From: Owenia fusiformis
Taxonomy: Eukaryota; Annelida; Polychaeta; Sabellida; Oweniidae
Reading direction: 5' to 3'
Length of the DNA stretch: 64,000 nucleotides
Assembly: GCA_903813345.2 (NCBI GenBank)
Contig: CAIIXF020000003.1
Span: forward strand, 34,707,000-34,770,999
The position numbers were made by a program, and so were the translations under genes. Numbering within the stretch: position 1 is the first letter of the stretch; each line of letters begins with the position of its first letter. The notes under the pieces were generated by a model. It was given only the letters and a program-made list of their open reading frames with translations. It made no database searches and was not told the DNA's origin. Below, in pieces: positions 1 to 13,005 of the stretch.

Positions 1-362
1 TAGCAACTGTGTCCCTAAGCATTATCATATACAATTTGAACCAAATCCGTTCACTGGTATTTGAGTTATCAAAGATTACATATTTTTACGAAAAATGGCC
101 GCCATTTTGAAATTAAGTGGCCATTTTGAAAATCTCTTTTTGTGCGAAACTCCTTTGTCCCTAGGCATCAGCATATAAAGTTTGAACCAAATCTGTCAAC
201 TTGTACTTGAGTTATCAACGATTGCATTTTTTACGAAAAATGGCGTCCATTTTGAATTGAGCGGCCATATTGAAAATTCCTTCTCAAGCAGAGGTCCTAC
301 ACTCATAAGGCATAAGCCTATAAAATTTGAACCAAATCCGTCAACTGGTATTGGAGTTATCG
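1..362. repeat. Dispersed repeat with AAAATGGCNGCCATTTT motif, about 2.3 units
   Basis: Roughly 145-bp units are repeated. Each has the phrase 'tttgaaccaaatc', then 'ggtatttgagttatc', then a near-palindrome of the type AAAATGGCCGCCATTTT (about 95 and 239) and a second single CCATTTTGAAA. The same motif family recurs at 7.5-8.5, 17.6, 30.9 and 33-35 kb, so this is an interspersed repeat and not a gene. The array is cut by the left edge of the window. Confidence 0.75.
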
Positions 363-884
363 CCTGAAGTCACACGTCGTGTCCACGCAAATATCTTGCC
401 TTAAAAATACAGTTTCGCGATACCCCTGACAAATACACGCAGGAATACACGCTTAATAACTTATCATAATATCAGCAGTGATGTATTAGATTGTACAAGG
501 CGGTAATAATTCAAGATCAGATACCAACTCGGGCAAGGCTAATCAGTACACTCAATAAAGAATTACATAAAGGAGTAGTGAACATTGGGTCAGGTTTTTA
601 ATGTGTTATATCATTTTCTTGGCCCTCGAGTTTGTACCCTTTGCATTCATTCAACTTTGCTTCTCTACAGTGAACTTCATCTTCACTCTTTCAGTTTTCA
701 ATAAATATGTATGTATTGAATGTCTTTATAGTAATTAATTACCATCAAAGTAATTTTTATTACGTAATCACAACCATTGTTACGTCATATTATGTAATAT
801 AATTTATAAGTTATGATTTTATAATATATATATATATCTCACACACAAAACTTGTCTTTTCTGTGGTTTATATTCATCATATAA

Positions 885-1682
885 ATAGTTCTATAGCAGA
901 ATTGAGATATGAGCTGCCTGTTGTTCTTGAATGTATTGAATGTCTTTATAGTACTACAGCAGAATTGAAATATGAGCAGTTAGTTGTTTTTGAATGTATT
1001 GAATGTCTTTATAGTTACTATAGCAGAATTGAGATATGAGCTGCCTGTTGTTCTTGAATGTATTGATTGTCTTTATAGTACTACAGCAGAATTGAGATAT
1101 GAGCTGTCTTTTTATTGAATGTCTTTATAGTACTATAGCAGAATTGAGATATGAGCTGTTTGTTGTACTTGAATGTATTGAATGTCTTTATAGTACTATA
1201 GCAGAATTGAGATAAGAGCTGTCTTTTTATTGAATGTCTTTATAGTACTACAGCAGAATTGAGATATGAGCTGTTTGTTGTTCTTGAATATATTGAATGT
1301 CTCTATAGTACTATAGCAGAATTGAGATATGAGCTGTTTGTTGTTTTTGAATGTATTGAATGTCTCTATAGTACTATAGCAGAATTGAGATAAGAGCTGA
1401 TTGTTGTTTTTGAATGTATTGAATGTCTCTATAATACTATAGCAGAATTGAGATATGACCTGTCTGTTGTTCTTGAATGTATTGAATGTCTCTATAGTAC
1501 TATAGCAGAATTGAGATATGAGCTGTTTGTTGTTCTTGAATGTATTGAATGTCTTTATAGTACTATAGCAGAATTGAGATATGACCTGTTTGTTGTTCTT
1601 GAATGTATTGAATGTCTCTCTATAGTACTATATCAGAATTGAGATAAGAGCTGTCTGTTGTTCTTGAATGTATTGAATGATG
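885..1682. repeat. 63-bp minisatellite, about 12 units
   Basis: The unit is built on 'actatagcagaattgag', 'atatgagctgtttgttgt' and 'tgaatgtattgaatgtct'. Some units are shortened to about 46 bp by an internal deletion (near 1105 and 1215). Because 63 is a multiple of three, short open frames persist through several units, but the codon content is just the repeat. No gene is visible between 363 and 885. Confidence 0.9.
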
Positions 1683-1747
1683 TCCTTTTATACAAGTAAG
1701 AGTTGATAACTTTGAAGCCAATCTGATTGTAGAAGTACATATGTACA

Positions 1748-2507
1748 AAGGTTGTCCCACAAGTAATGCACTATATGGTCTAACTTTATCAATAACTGAT
1801 ATTTTTCCATGAAATGTTCCTAGAGATTATTCTACAAATTTTCATGTTGACTGCAGGAAAAACACTCTTGGCAATTTTTTCCACTGCGACTTGTGGAGTT
1901 TTTGCCTCCCATGTTTGAGTTATCATCCAGGGTCCAGTCATCTCTTTTAAATCTCTTCTGCCACCTCATAAGTGTAGTTCTATCTGGTATATACTCATTT
2001 TATACTTTCTTCATTAAGCATCAGTTTTATGTGGCTATGAGTCCAAGTGAAGTATGAAATTAGGCCACCAAACGCAAGGCCTTCTGTTATCAGGTGAGAA
2101 TTGCAGCCATTTTGCAATTTTTTGACTGCGACTGTACTTGAATTTGTGACTACTGAACTGTGGTATTAAGACATGACAGTGCTAAATGTCATTATTTGTA
2201 CTTGGTTAACATCATGCTAAATAAATTTAACGATTTCCGAAACATTATGATCATTTAAAAGAAAGAAATATTTAAAAAAATACCACTTTGGATCTTTTCA
2301 TAATTAGAAAAATTGGTACCTGCCCCGCTCAACCCTACCCCCATGTTGGTACAGCACCCATATTAAGACTTAATATTAATATTTGATGCTGAAACTTCAG
2401 GATATAATAGATAAAACTTCAATTGTTATATACACAAAATTTCAGCTGAATTGAAGGATATTAAAGAAAGTTAGAACATATAGTGCATTACTTCTGGGAC
2501 AACCCTA
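1748..2507 (-). mobile_element. Mariner-like element, degraded, with transposase fragment
   Basis: The ends are inverted copies: GGTTGTCCCACAAGTAATGC at about 1750 and, on the other strand, GGTTGTCCCAGAAGTAATGC ending near 2504, each followed inward by CACTATATG and TCTAACTTT. Terminal inverted repeats reading GGTTGTCCCA are typical of mariner elements. On the minus strand around 1870-2000 one frame reads NEYIPDRTTLMRWQKRFKRD followed by DWTLDDNS, which resembles the helix-turn-helix part of a mariner transposase. Stops and frame breaks occur on either side, so the copy is dead. A segment inside it (2281-2405) recurs at 12020-12140. Confidence 0.65.
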
Positions 2508-2639
2508 GTATAAACAGATGTTTTCTCAAATTCATTTCTGTTGTTTCCATGTTCTTCCAGTACAGCTGATTATAAAGTCCTCGTGCTACAGCAACATAAT
2601 AGTTGTCAGCCATCTAAGTATTACCATAGAAATGAAACA

Positions 2640-4104
<1,465 letters not shown>

Positions 4105-4119
4105 AAAAAAAATAATAAA

Positions 4120-5480
4120 GGAGTTACATACAATTGAGAACTGTATTGTTTTATATTCAAGACTTAAAGGTTGAGTAAGTAGTGTCAAGACGAATCCAAC
4201 GATCATGGACCTTAGTGTCTAAATATATCGAAGTTTGGAAACTTTCATCAAATTGCATCGAGGCTAACATCTATATTCATTAGCTACAAAGAAAACCCAA
4301 GAGCGTACCTTATTTCTCCTGATATTCACAATCAAATCAACATAAATCCCCAGGAATCTTCTCTCAGAACCAGAAAACTTCGACACAAAAAATGCTCACT
4401 AACCTTTTAATATATTCTTTCATTCTTGCACAAAAGATGCATTAGTGTACCTACACTATTAATTGAGGGTTGATAATTCTTCAGAATGTTTGAATGAACT
4501 GAATAAGTAGTTTACTTTTCAAAATTGCAAAAAAATCCAAAGTGCACTCTTAAATAGCCTGACCCCAGCCAGTTGGTTTTAATGTCAATAAATCCTAAAA
4601 TGTGACATCTTGAAAATTGTCATTTTGTCAAAAAGCTATCAAAGGCATACATTCAAGTCCACGCGAGCATATGATTTGCTATTAAGGTTTTGCAACAGAA
4701 GACTAAAAGCAGTAATATGCAAGTGTCCCACATATTAACCTTTCAAAACCTGTTTCAATTTCAGAAGCTGTTAAGGCTCTCATACAAAGTAGTTTAAAGT
4801 CTCTTATATTCTATAAACCTAAAACGTATAGCATTTCATAGAACACTTATATTGAAAAATCTACATGATTTATTTAATTTGAATTCACTGCAATATTTTT
4901 ATTGGATCATTCTGGCTTATATTAGCCAAGTAAAATAAATGAGCAATGCAATCATCATACCAAAATGTATCAATATTAAGAAAGTTGGCAGTGATTGTGT
5001 GTTAATTGTTACATATTTTTTATTTTAATCTGAAACTGCAAAACCATGTACATATGAACACACATTAGAATAGAGATTATCCTTTCAATGAGCCAAAAAA
5101 CATATCCAGCCTAGACTTGGCCAAGTTCCCCAATCCACTATTCTCTCTCTACAGCTTTAAATGCAAGAGAGATATAAGTACAGAATGTCCTCACCAAATG
5201 TAAATTCAGCTAAAGAGGTATATTAATTACTATAAATAATAATTAATTGCATTTCAAAACTTTTAGTTAAAAGAAACATCTGAATAAGTGTATTTTTGTA
5301 AAAACTCTGCAAGGCAACTGCCTCGCTTGCTCAGCCTAGGGATCCTCACAAGAACGTTTGAAAACAGTCACGAAATGAGATAATAATTGTAAGACAATTT
5401 GTCCTCCATTAATTTTCAGAGACCCTGTTTTGTTGATGCTGTTTAAAAGACATAGCTACAATATTACACTAATTTATTAC
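4120..5480. other. No recognisable gene
   Basis: AT-rich sequence between the sulfotransferase-like gene and the SLC10 exon. I see no long frame, tandem array or clear inverted terminal repeat. If the SLC10 gene is intact, this is part of an SLC10 intron on the minus strand. Confidence 0.6.
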
Positions 5481-5504
5481 TTATACACGTATTGATATAC
5501 TTAC

Positions 5505-6203
5505 CACAGGCATAAAACCATACTGTGAGCAGAAGCCAATGATTGGCGCAATTGGGCGCTTCATTATGACCTTGAAATCATCCAAATCAACTTTACAGCC
5601 CATAGCAATTTGAGCGATGCATACGAGTAATATAATCACGATAGTGAATATTGTATCTAAGGCACGGATTTGACGAATCACTGATACATGGTAGGTTGCA
5701 GCCAACTGTCTTTGCTGTGGGGCATTGTCAATAGAGTACCCATCAGTGCTAGATGATGTTGCAAGTCCAACTGGTTGAAGGTTCAAACTTAATCTGGTTC
5801 TACCAAGGAATAGTCCACGCAGTGTGAAACTAACTGACATGTTTGACCCAAAAGGCATATTTTCTAACAGGAATGAAGTATTTCCCATCACCATGACGAT
5901 ATCTGGTCCTTGTGGTTTAGCAACATCTATTTGCATGTTATAAATACTATGTTTAGCATTGGTCACAAATGTATAATTAACCAATACATCTCTTTGATGA
6001 TTTTCTACCAAACCTTCCATTTTGCCAGGTGACAGCACAAGAATGACATCATCATTTCCTAATAAGGTGTTTGGTTCATCCACAGTCGGGCTTATGGGAG
6101 ATGAACTCAATGGAATATCTACTGTATGAATAGTTAAATTATCACAGGTGATAAAACCAATCATTGCAATTAGCAGTAACTCCTTTATGACTTGTTTCCA
6201 CAT
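5505..6203 (-). CDS. SLC10 family transporter (A3/P3-like), 5' coding exon
   Basis: This exon encodes a signal peptide (MWKQVIKELLLIAMIGFITC), then an extracellular beta-rich domain of about 150 residues with N-glycosylation sites (NLT, NYT, NTS, NMS), then IRALDTIFTIVIILLVCIAQ, MGCKVDLDDFKVIMKRPIAP and IIGFCSQYGFMP. The last part matches the first transmembrane helices of SLC10 (bile-acid:sodium symporter superfamily), and the long ectodomain is typical of the A3/P3 and A5 branch, whose substrate is not established. The exon ends at 5505 with donor GTAAGT in phase 0; a 3' splice site (TTTGCAG) precedes it at 6225, so there is an upstream, probably non-coding exon. I use the first ATG (6203) because it starts the signal peptide. 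The remaining membrane helices are not found down to base 1 and should lie left of the window. Confidence 0.78.
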
Positions 6204-6429
6204 GTTGATGGATTGGTTCTCAGACTGCAAACAGAAAATAGAAATGAATTTAAATCACACATATGTATATGGTATGGTTATCAACAAATTAATTTTAAAA
6301 TTTTCTGTATGCCTATAATTATTTTCCTTTTAACTTTTTTCTCATCTCTTAAAGTATGTTATCATGTGTGTCTAATTATCGTTGTACTTAGAGCCCTAGC
6401 CCACAGTCCACTCACATAATTATTAACTA

Positions 6430-6840
6430 ACTTATTAACCAATTAAAATGTGTGTAAGACAATATTAACCAAGGTCCAATTAACATGTGCGTATCAATTG
6501 CAGACATAATCATCAACCAAGGTCCAATTAACATGTACGTATCAATTGCAGACATAATCATCAACCAAGGTCCAATTAACATGTGCGTATTAATTGCAAA
6601 GACAATTATAAACCAAGGTCCAATTAACATGTGCGTATTAATTGCAAAGACAATTATTAACCAAGGTTGAATTTACATGTGTGTATTAATTGCAAAGACA
6701 ATTATTAACCAAGGTCCAATTAACATGTGTGTATTAATTGCAAAGACAATTATTAACCAAGGTTGAATTAACATGTGCTTATTAATTGCAAAGACAATTA
6801 TTAACCAAGGTTGAATTAACATGTGCGTATTAATTATTAA
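6430..6840. repeat. 48-bp minisatellite, about 8.5 units
   Basis: The unit has 'ttaaccaaggtccaatta', 'acatgtgcgtattaattg' and 'caaagacaatta'. Variants tccaatta/ttgaatta alternate. It lies about 200 bp upstream of the SLC10 exon on that gene's strand, inside its first visible intron. Open frames on both strands here are by-products of the repeat. Confidence 0.92.
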
Positions 6841-7372
6841 AAGATTGAAAGGGAGAGACTGGTTATCTAAGGTCATTTCATACCAAATTTGGTGCATCTG
6901 CACAACTTAAAGGTCAACTCAGGGAAGGGTCATATTTATTTAAAGGTTTATCACTTGAAGGCCAATATATAGGTAATATTCAAGTTTTAAGGCTATTAGT
7001 GAATTATCAGTATCTCTATTATACATGTATATATAAATTCATATGAGGGCAAAAAAGTGTACAGCTAGGAAAAGGTACCCCTCAAAGTGCATCCTGGATT
7101 GTGAACAATATGTCAGTGATAAGTAGATAAGAGCAATTAAGAAGAGATCACATCAAGTATTGTAATATTCAAAGTACACCTAGCTGAGTCAACCCCGTTA
7201 AATTAATAAAAATTCTATTTCTAGTGTCAGGTTTGATAATTTTTAAACAAGACAACTGAGTGTCAGGTTTAATAATTTAACTTGTTCCTGGATACAAGAA
7301 GACAAAACAATTGCACTCTAAAGCAGTTATACAAATTCTTACAAAACAAACAAGAGATCCCATTCTTTGATC

Positions 7373-7460
7373 CCAGGGCCGTAGGGAGAGGGGGTTCGGA
7401 GGGTTCATGTGAACCCACCTTTTTCAGCAATTATGCGAACCCCCCAAATTTTGAGTTAAT
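7373..7460. repeat. Terminal fragment of the 'GTAGCCAGG...GGGTTCG' repeat family
   Basis: Sequence 'gggccgtagggagagggg', 'gttcggagggttcatgtg' and 'aaccccccaaattttgag' belongs to a dispersed family with G-rich/C-rich inverted ends seen again at 10850-10888 (opposite orientation), 32380-32537, 41363-41430 and 43690-43745. The 7373 and 10888 copies may be the two ends of one 3.5-kb element enclosing the palindrome at 9.3-10.8 kb, but the ends are too diverged to be sure. Confidence 0.5.
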
Positions 7461-7529
7461 ATTTTGCAGTTAATATATAATTTCAATGATCTATCGTTTT
7501 TTTGATTACCTTAGATATTCAGGGTATGC

Positions 7530-8600
7530 AAAGATGGAAACTAGACAACAGCAACGCCAAAGCGTAGCAAATCCCATCGAACAGCCATGGCTGCCATTTT
7601 TACAAAATCCTTCTGCTACAGTCTCAGTTATAGCAAAAATTCAAAATGACTACCTTCTAGCCAAAGTGTCATAAAACAGTGTGCCATGCTTGTGAGTATT
7701 CACACATGAACAAAATCTTTTTGAGTTATAGTAAAAAACCTTAAATAACAAAAGAAAAAAATGGCGGCCATTTTCAAAATGGTTGCTCACTTGCCAAATT
7801 ATCATCAGACAGTGTATCATGCTTATGAATATTCGCATATCAAATATGAACAAAATCGCTCTATTACTTTTTGAGTTAGAGTAATAAAAAACGTAAAATA
7901 TTAGTGTGTATACAAGTGTATATGTTTAACAGTGTGCATCACACTGTATAATAATTATTATTTGTAGTTAGAATAGTTGTAGTAGTAGTTTGTAGTGTTT
8001 TAGTGACTAATGTATCATGTAACTGATATAAATTGTCAATAAAAGATATAATAAAACACAAGTAAAAATGGTGGCCATTTAGTTTTAGTAAAAATGTAAA
8101 ATAACGCACTTAAAATTGCGGCCATTTTCAAAATGGCCACCTTCTAGCCAAAGTGTCATAAAACAGTGTGCCATGCTAATAAGTAGTCACATATCAAATA
8201 TGAACGATATCGCTCTACTACTTTTCAAGTTATAGCAAAAATTGTAAAATAGCGTGTAAAAGCCGCCATTTTTCAAGATGGCTGCCATGTGTTTCTTAAA
8301 TATTTACATGTCTAGCTTTATTAATGTCCTGTATAACTTTTTTACATTGCTATTACAGTTTTATATACTGTACCTAAATAACTGTAAAATCGGCACTAAA
8401 ATGGCCGCCATTTTAAAACGAGCAGCCATTTTGAAAATCGGCTTTCGAGCAGAACTTCCACCCCCATAGGGCACATGTTTATAAGTTATGAACAAAATCG
8501 GGCCAATGGTATTTGAGTTCTTGCCCCGGACGGACGGATGGACGGAGGCGTTCCCTACATCCCTCTGAACTTGGTCCGATGGGATAATAAGTGAAATGTA
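7530..8600 (-). repeat. Dispersed repeat rich in AAAATGGCGGCCATTTT, with CGGACGGA end
   Basis: Three or more related units carry 'ccaaagtgtcataaaaca' and 'gtgtgccatgct' and near-palindromes AAAATGGCGGCCATTTT (7758, 8120, 8399). The right end has a simple CGGACGGACGGATGG run and 'tccgatgggataataa', the reverse complement of the end seen at 59638. The same end type is at 17399. I take it to be a non-autonomous interspersed element; no protein is coded. Confidence 0.65.
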
Positions 8601-9261
8601 TAACTTTATCAAGAGTAAAATGACTGAGAACACAGAAAAAGGATATATTTTGACTGGATGTGCGATAATAGGTTTGCACTCTGTATTTTAGGCCTGAGGC
8701 TGAAATACTCTTCTAATACCATCAAAAGGAATTCAATTGTAGAAAAAAGCATACTTACCAATATTAACTGTCTGATTAGGATATAAGGTCAAAATTGTCC
8801 CTAATTTATGATATAAATCAGAGAATTTTGAAATTCAGTGATGCAATGCACGTGTTGCACCAAAGTTCTGAATGCTAGAAACTCTATTTGGCTCTATTTT
8901 TGGTCAGGAGTCACTTTCAAAATTGTTTTCTTTCATTGGAACTCACATTTTTGGCTTTTATTTATTTGAACAGTATATTGTGCAAGTAATGGAAAATAGA
9001 CAATTGAATTACACAACCTATGCTTGAATTAAATTGGGGGGGAGGAGTTTTTGTCTGATAATGATACAATTTAAAGGGATTTTAACAGGCCTTTATTGAA
9101 AAAAAAAAGTTCTAGATTTTTACCCATAAATGTTCCAAATGAACGGAATTGGTCAAAAATTAGGATATTTCACTTGTCTTATGGATTTTGCTTTTGCTGT
9201 TGTTTGGCAAGGGTAAAACTTTAAATTCCAGCAAACTGACAAAGATTAATGAAATGGACCA

Positions 9262-10815
9262 CAATTAAGCAAAGGCATAATTTAAGCAAAGTTCGCAAAA
9301 TGTAAGCAAAGGAGTGGTATCGATATGGTGAACTTTTTGAACACGCATTTCTCTTAAACCAGTCATCAAAACATTCTGAAAATTTTACACATCGTCAATT
9401 TAATGGTCATCATTTTGTTCTTGGTATCATATGTTCGGAATGAAATGACATCTATCCGAACCTCATTGGAACAAAACGACATGAACACTACGTGTTTAGG
9501 TCTCTCAATATTGTAATTGTACAAAGGATAGTTTGGTTGATTTTAAAAAAGTATCTTGTTAATTACAGGCTGGTATCGAAAGATTTGTCCGCTGTGACGA
9601 AGCATGCTATTTTTCATAAAAACACTAAGAATGCTTCACGATTTATTTTTTAACTCATATGTTTCGTTATATCAAAGATAATTACTTACTCCATGCAATG
9701 GATATATCATTTGCGTGTAACCTTCACTTCTGTTTGAAGTCCAATAACGCTAGGAGTAAAATCTATTGAAAACGGCGCCAGAGTATCAAACTCTAAAATG
9801 TACCATTTATTTTTTAACTTTTTAATGGCATGATATAGTGACACGATAATATTAACATATGTTTTCAGCATAACTCTGAATGAATTAATGAGATATTAAT
9901 GCAATTGGTCTTTTTAATTTTTTTATAAAAAATAATATTAATATTTTTTGTCCGCTGTGACGGAGCATTTTCACAGTTCACATTTGAAACTGCTCCGTCA
10001 CAGCGGACAAAAAAATTATACATTATTTTTTATAAAAGAATTAAAAAGACCAAATACATTAACATCTCATTTATACCTTCATAGTTATGCTGAAACCATG
10101 TGTAAATATTATCGTGTCACTATATCGTGCCATTAGAAAGTTAAACAAGATATGGTACATTTTGAAGTATGATACTCCGGCGCCATTTTCAATAGCTTTT
10201 CTTCCCAGTGTAATTGGACTTCAAACAGAAGTGAAAGTTACCCGCAAATGATATATCCATTGCATGGAGTAAGTAATTTTGTATGGTATAACGAAACATA
10301 TGAGTTAAAAAATAAATAGTGAAGTATTCTTAATGTTTTTATGAAAAATAGCATGCTCCGTCACAGCGGACAAATATTTCGATACTAGCCTGTGTTAATG
10401 AAATAAAAGGTTTATCTTAATTTTCATCTATTTTGGGGGGTTTTGTTTTAAGTTTTTGCATACTTTTTGTTAAATCAACAAAAATTTATTTTGTATAACT
10501 ATAATATTGAGAGGTCTAAGAAAATGTTGTATATGCTATTTTGTTCCAACAAGGTTCGAAAAGACATTCTCAAGAACTGGAAGAAAGGAACAAAAAACAA
10601 TTGCACTAAAAAACAGTTATAAAAAATATATATAAATAATTTTTGCATTAAATTGTTGCCAATGAGTCAACATTACATAATGGACAGTGTTTTTCTACAA
10701 AATGTTTTCAATAATTGGTTGAAGAGAAAAACATTGTTGAATTCAGTTCACCATATCGATACCTATCCTATGTGTAAAATTTTGCAAAATTTAAGCAAAT
10801 TTCACCAAATTCACC
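9262..10815. repeat. Foldback element: ~1.5-kb palindrome with ~750-bp arms
   Basis: The left arm (about 9262-9975) and right arm (about 9990-10815) are inverted copies with small indels. Matching landmarks: 'ggtatcgatatggtgaac' at 9317 with its complement at about 10748; 'aggtctctcaatatt' at 9499 with its complement at about 10504; 'tgtccgctgtgacg' at 9586 and 9949 with complements near 10005 and 10360; 'ggcgccag' at 9774 with its complement at about 10180. The centre is near 9984. The motif tttgtccgctgtgacg therefore appears four times, twice per arm. No transposase frame is present. Confidence 0.88.
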
Positions 10816-11065
10816 GTTAGGTGGCTCCTAAAAAAATTTTGCTGAAAATGTTCGAACCCCCTCCTGTCAAATCCTGGCTATACCACTGGATTCTATTTTC
10901 ACACATGCTTAATTGATAAAAAAGAACTTTTAGATATTTGAATATATTTGTCTTTTGTGAGTTAAAAGGCAAAATTCATAATCTTGCATGAGAGTCCTTT
11001 TTTACTGTAGTACATGTATTTGAATATCACAGATATCAAATTCTTCTATTTCAACAAACCTATAT

Positions 11066-11602
11066 CACTGGTGATCCACTCGATTACGCTGGTTACCAAA
11101 ACGAACCGTTTTGGTAACAAAATGTCGGAACATCCGGAAGGTACGATTTTCTCGTTTCCTTATTTTACACGTTGTAGGCAGAATTCCCACGACATTATTT
11201 AACACAAACGTGTATCAGTATCATATGTTTAAGAAATTGTACATATTTGCGAACAAATAGTTCAGAAGACAACAGAATCGTCGATTTACTTCCTCACTTA
11301 AGTTACATAAACGGTTTGGGTTAAAAGTGCAGATCTTAACTGTTTTTCCAAAAACCGTTTATGTAACTTAAGTGAGGAAGTAAATCGACGATTCTGTTGT
11401 CCTCTGAGCTATTTTTTCGCAAACATGTACATTTTCTAAAACATATGATACTGCTGCACGTTGTGAGAAAAAACGTCGTGGGGATTCTGCCTACAACGCG
11501 TGAAATAAGGAAAAAAAGGAAAATCGTGCCTTCGACGTTCCGACATTTTGTTACCAAAACGGTTCGTTTTGGTAACCAGCGTAATCGAGTGGATCACCAG
11601 TG
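11066..11602. mobile_element. Foldback MITE, CACTGGTGATCC termini, TATAT duplication
   Basis: A 537-bp near-complete palindrome. It starts CACTGGTGATCCACTCGATT and ends in the complement (ATCGAGTGGATCACCAGTG), with arms meeting near 11325-11345. The inner arms share 'taagtgaggaagtaaatc' and 'cgacgattctgttgt'. Flanking TATAT at 11061-11065 and 11603-11607 fits a 5-bp target duplication, though both sites are AT-rich. CAC-type ends with 5-bp duplications recall Transib, but I cannot assign a superfamily. Confidence 0.85.
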
Positions 11603-12019
11603 TATATGTTACCATGTAAAACATGCAAAACAAATTCACCTACCTTTGAAAAGATCCAAAATGAATGTATATATTAAGTCTTAACTTAAAGTACAAATGA
11701 AAAAATAACTTGATATTAACTTGATATGTGCATGTTGAACCAGGTCGATATCTAGGACCTCCTAATTCTAAGTGCTTAAATAAATAAAGTGTAGATTTAT
11801 TAGTAATACAGTTTTGCACTGCATCATACGTCACACCACAGCCAAATGAAAATCTTATTTGCATTAGATATTTACTTCTTATAACCTGATAACCCTATTT
11901 TCTTATTTTTCTTAATGATTGTCAACAGTGGATGTTTTTAGAGCACATACTTCATCATGCTGAGTAAATGATTCACATTTTGATAATTTAGATTAGAAAG
12001 AAATATAAATAGAACAACA

Positions 12020-12140
12020 CTTCAGACCTTTTCATGATTAGAAAAATTGGTATCTGCTCCACCCATCCCTACCCCTATACATTGGCATGGTAACCATCTT
12101 AAGACTTAACATCAATGGTGATGCCGACTCAAACCTCAGG
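12020..12140. repeat. Dispersed repeat fragment shared with 2281-2405
   Basis: The string 'ttttcatgattagaaaaatt' with 'ccctacccc' and 'aagacttaa' matches the segment inside the mariner relic at 2281-2405. A separate repeat end, 'gatctgattctgccttta', is at 12468 and again as both ends of the element at 57021-57925. No gene is seen from 11610 to 12760. Confidence 0.6.
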
Positions 12141-12759
12141 ATGTGTTATGTTATGTTTCTCTAATTCCTCTGTTTAATTGGAGAGCAAAATAATCAATAC
12201 ATGTCTATCACATTACAGAACATATTACAGAAGAGTGAAGGGGTTATTAATATTTACATATTGAAAAAATAGATTACTCTTACATTTTAATATTACAATT
12301 CAAATGTGCCTATTTGAAAAATATATTTATATTAAAATGACAGGACGACTACCTTTGCTTTGATGAAACATATTGTGAATCTTTTAAGAGATATTGTATT
12401 TGATATTGTAAGGAATAGATTGGTAGGTCAATTATAAAAGTTGCATGTAATTTTGTCACCCCCTATAGATCTGATTCTGCCTTTAAACAAATCTTCTAGT
12501 AGAAATTGCCATCATAGAAAACAATCATCGATATCCTGTCAATCACTCAGACAATAAATCAAGCAACTTATGTCATCGTACATGTACGTAAACTGTGTAA
12601 AATTACTTAGGACTTGCGAATTCAGTTTGTTACGTGTTCATGTTAATTCAGTGGATATCTTGAGTAGGTAACAATTTAGTTTTTACTGATATTGATAAAG
12701 TAGTAGATTATTTTAGGAAGAAATTTTCGTTTTTGATAGAGAGAGATTCCATCACTTTT

Positions 12760-12844
12760 CAAGATGGCGGTTGGATTTAAAGAGGATTCCCCGTTTGACT
12801 GGCCCGGAAGTGGCCCGGAAGTACCAATAAATGGAGAAATTTGA
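12760..12844. promoter_or_regulatory. Candidate housekeeping-type promoter: YY1-like site and two ETS sites
   Basis: CAAGATGGCGG (12760-12770) matches the YY1 consensus that often overlaps a start region, and CCGGAAGT occurs twice, at 12804 and 12815, the ETS/GABP consensus, 11 bp apart. The combination is typical of TATA-less promoters of ubiquitously expressed animal genes. On the plus strand ATG at 12764 opens a 26-codon frame ending 12844. The most economical owner is the SLC10 gene on the minus strand, whose exon at 6224 must have an upstream exon, but a plus-strand transcript is equally possible. No splice partner was identified. Confidence 0.35.
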
Positions 12845-13005
12845 CAGCTGAAATAAGTTAAATATTACACGCAAATATTGTGATCAAAAACGAAAATTTA
12901 TTCATTCTGCCGATAAACCCAGACAATTGTGGATTCAACTACACGAAAAGAATGCTAAAATACCAAGGAATCTATTGAAGTAGGTATCTTAAGTGTAAGG
13001 GGAGA

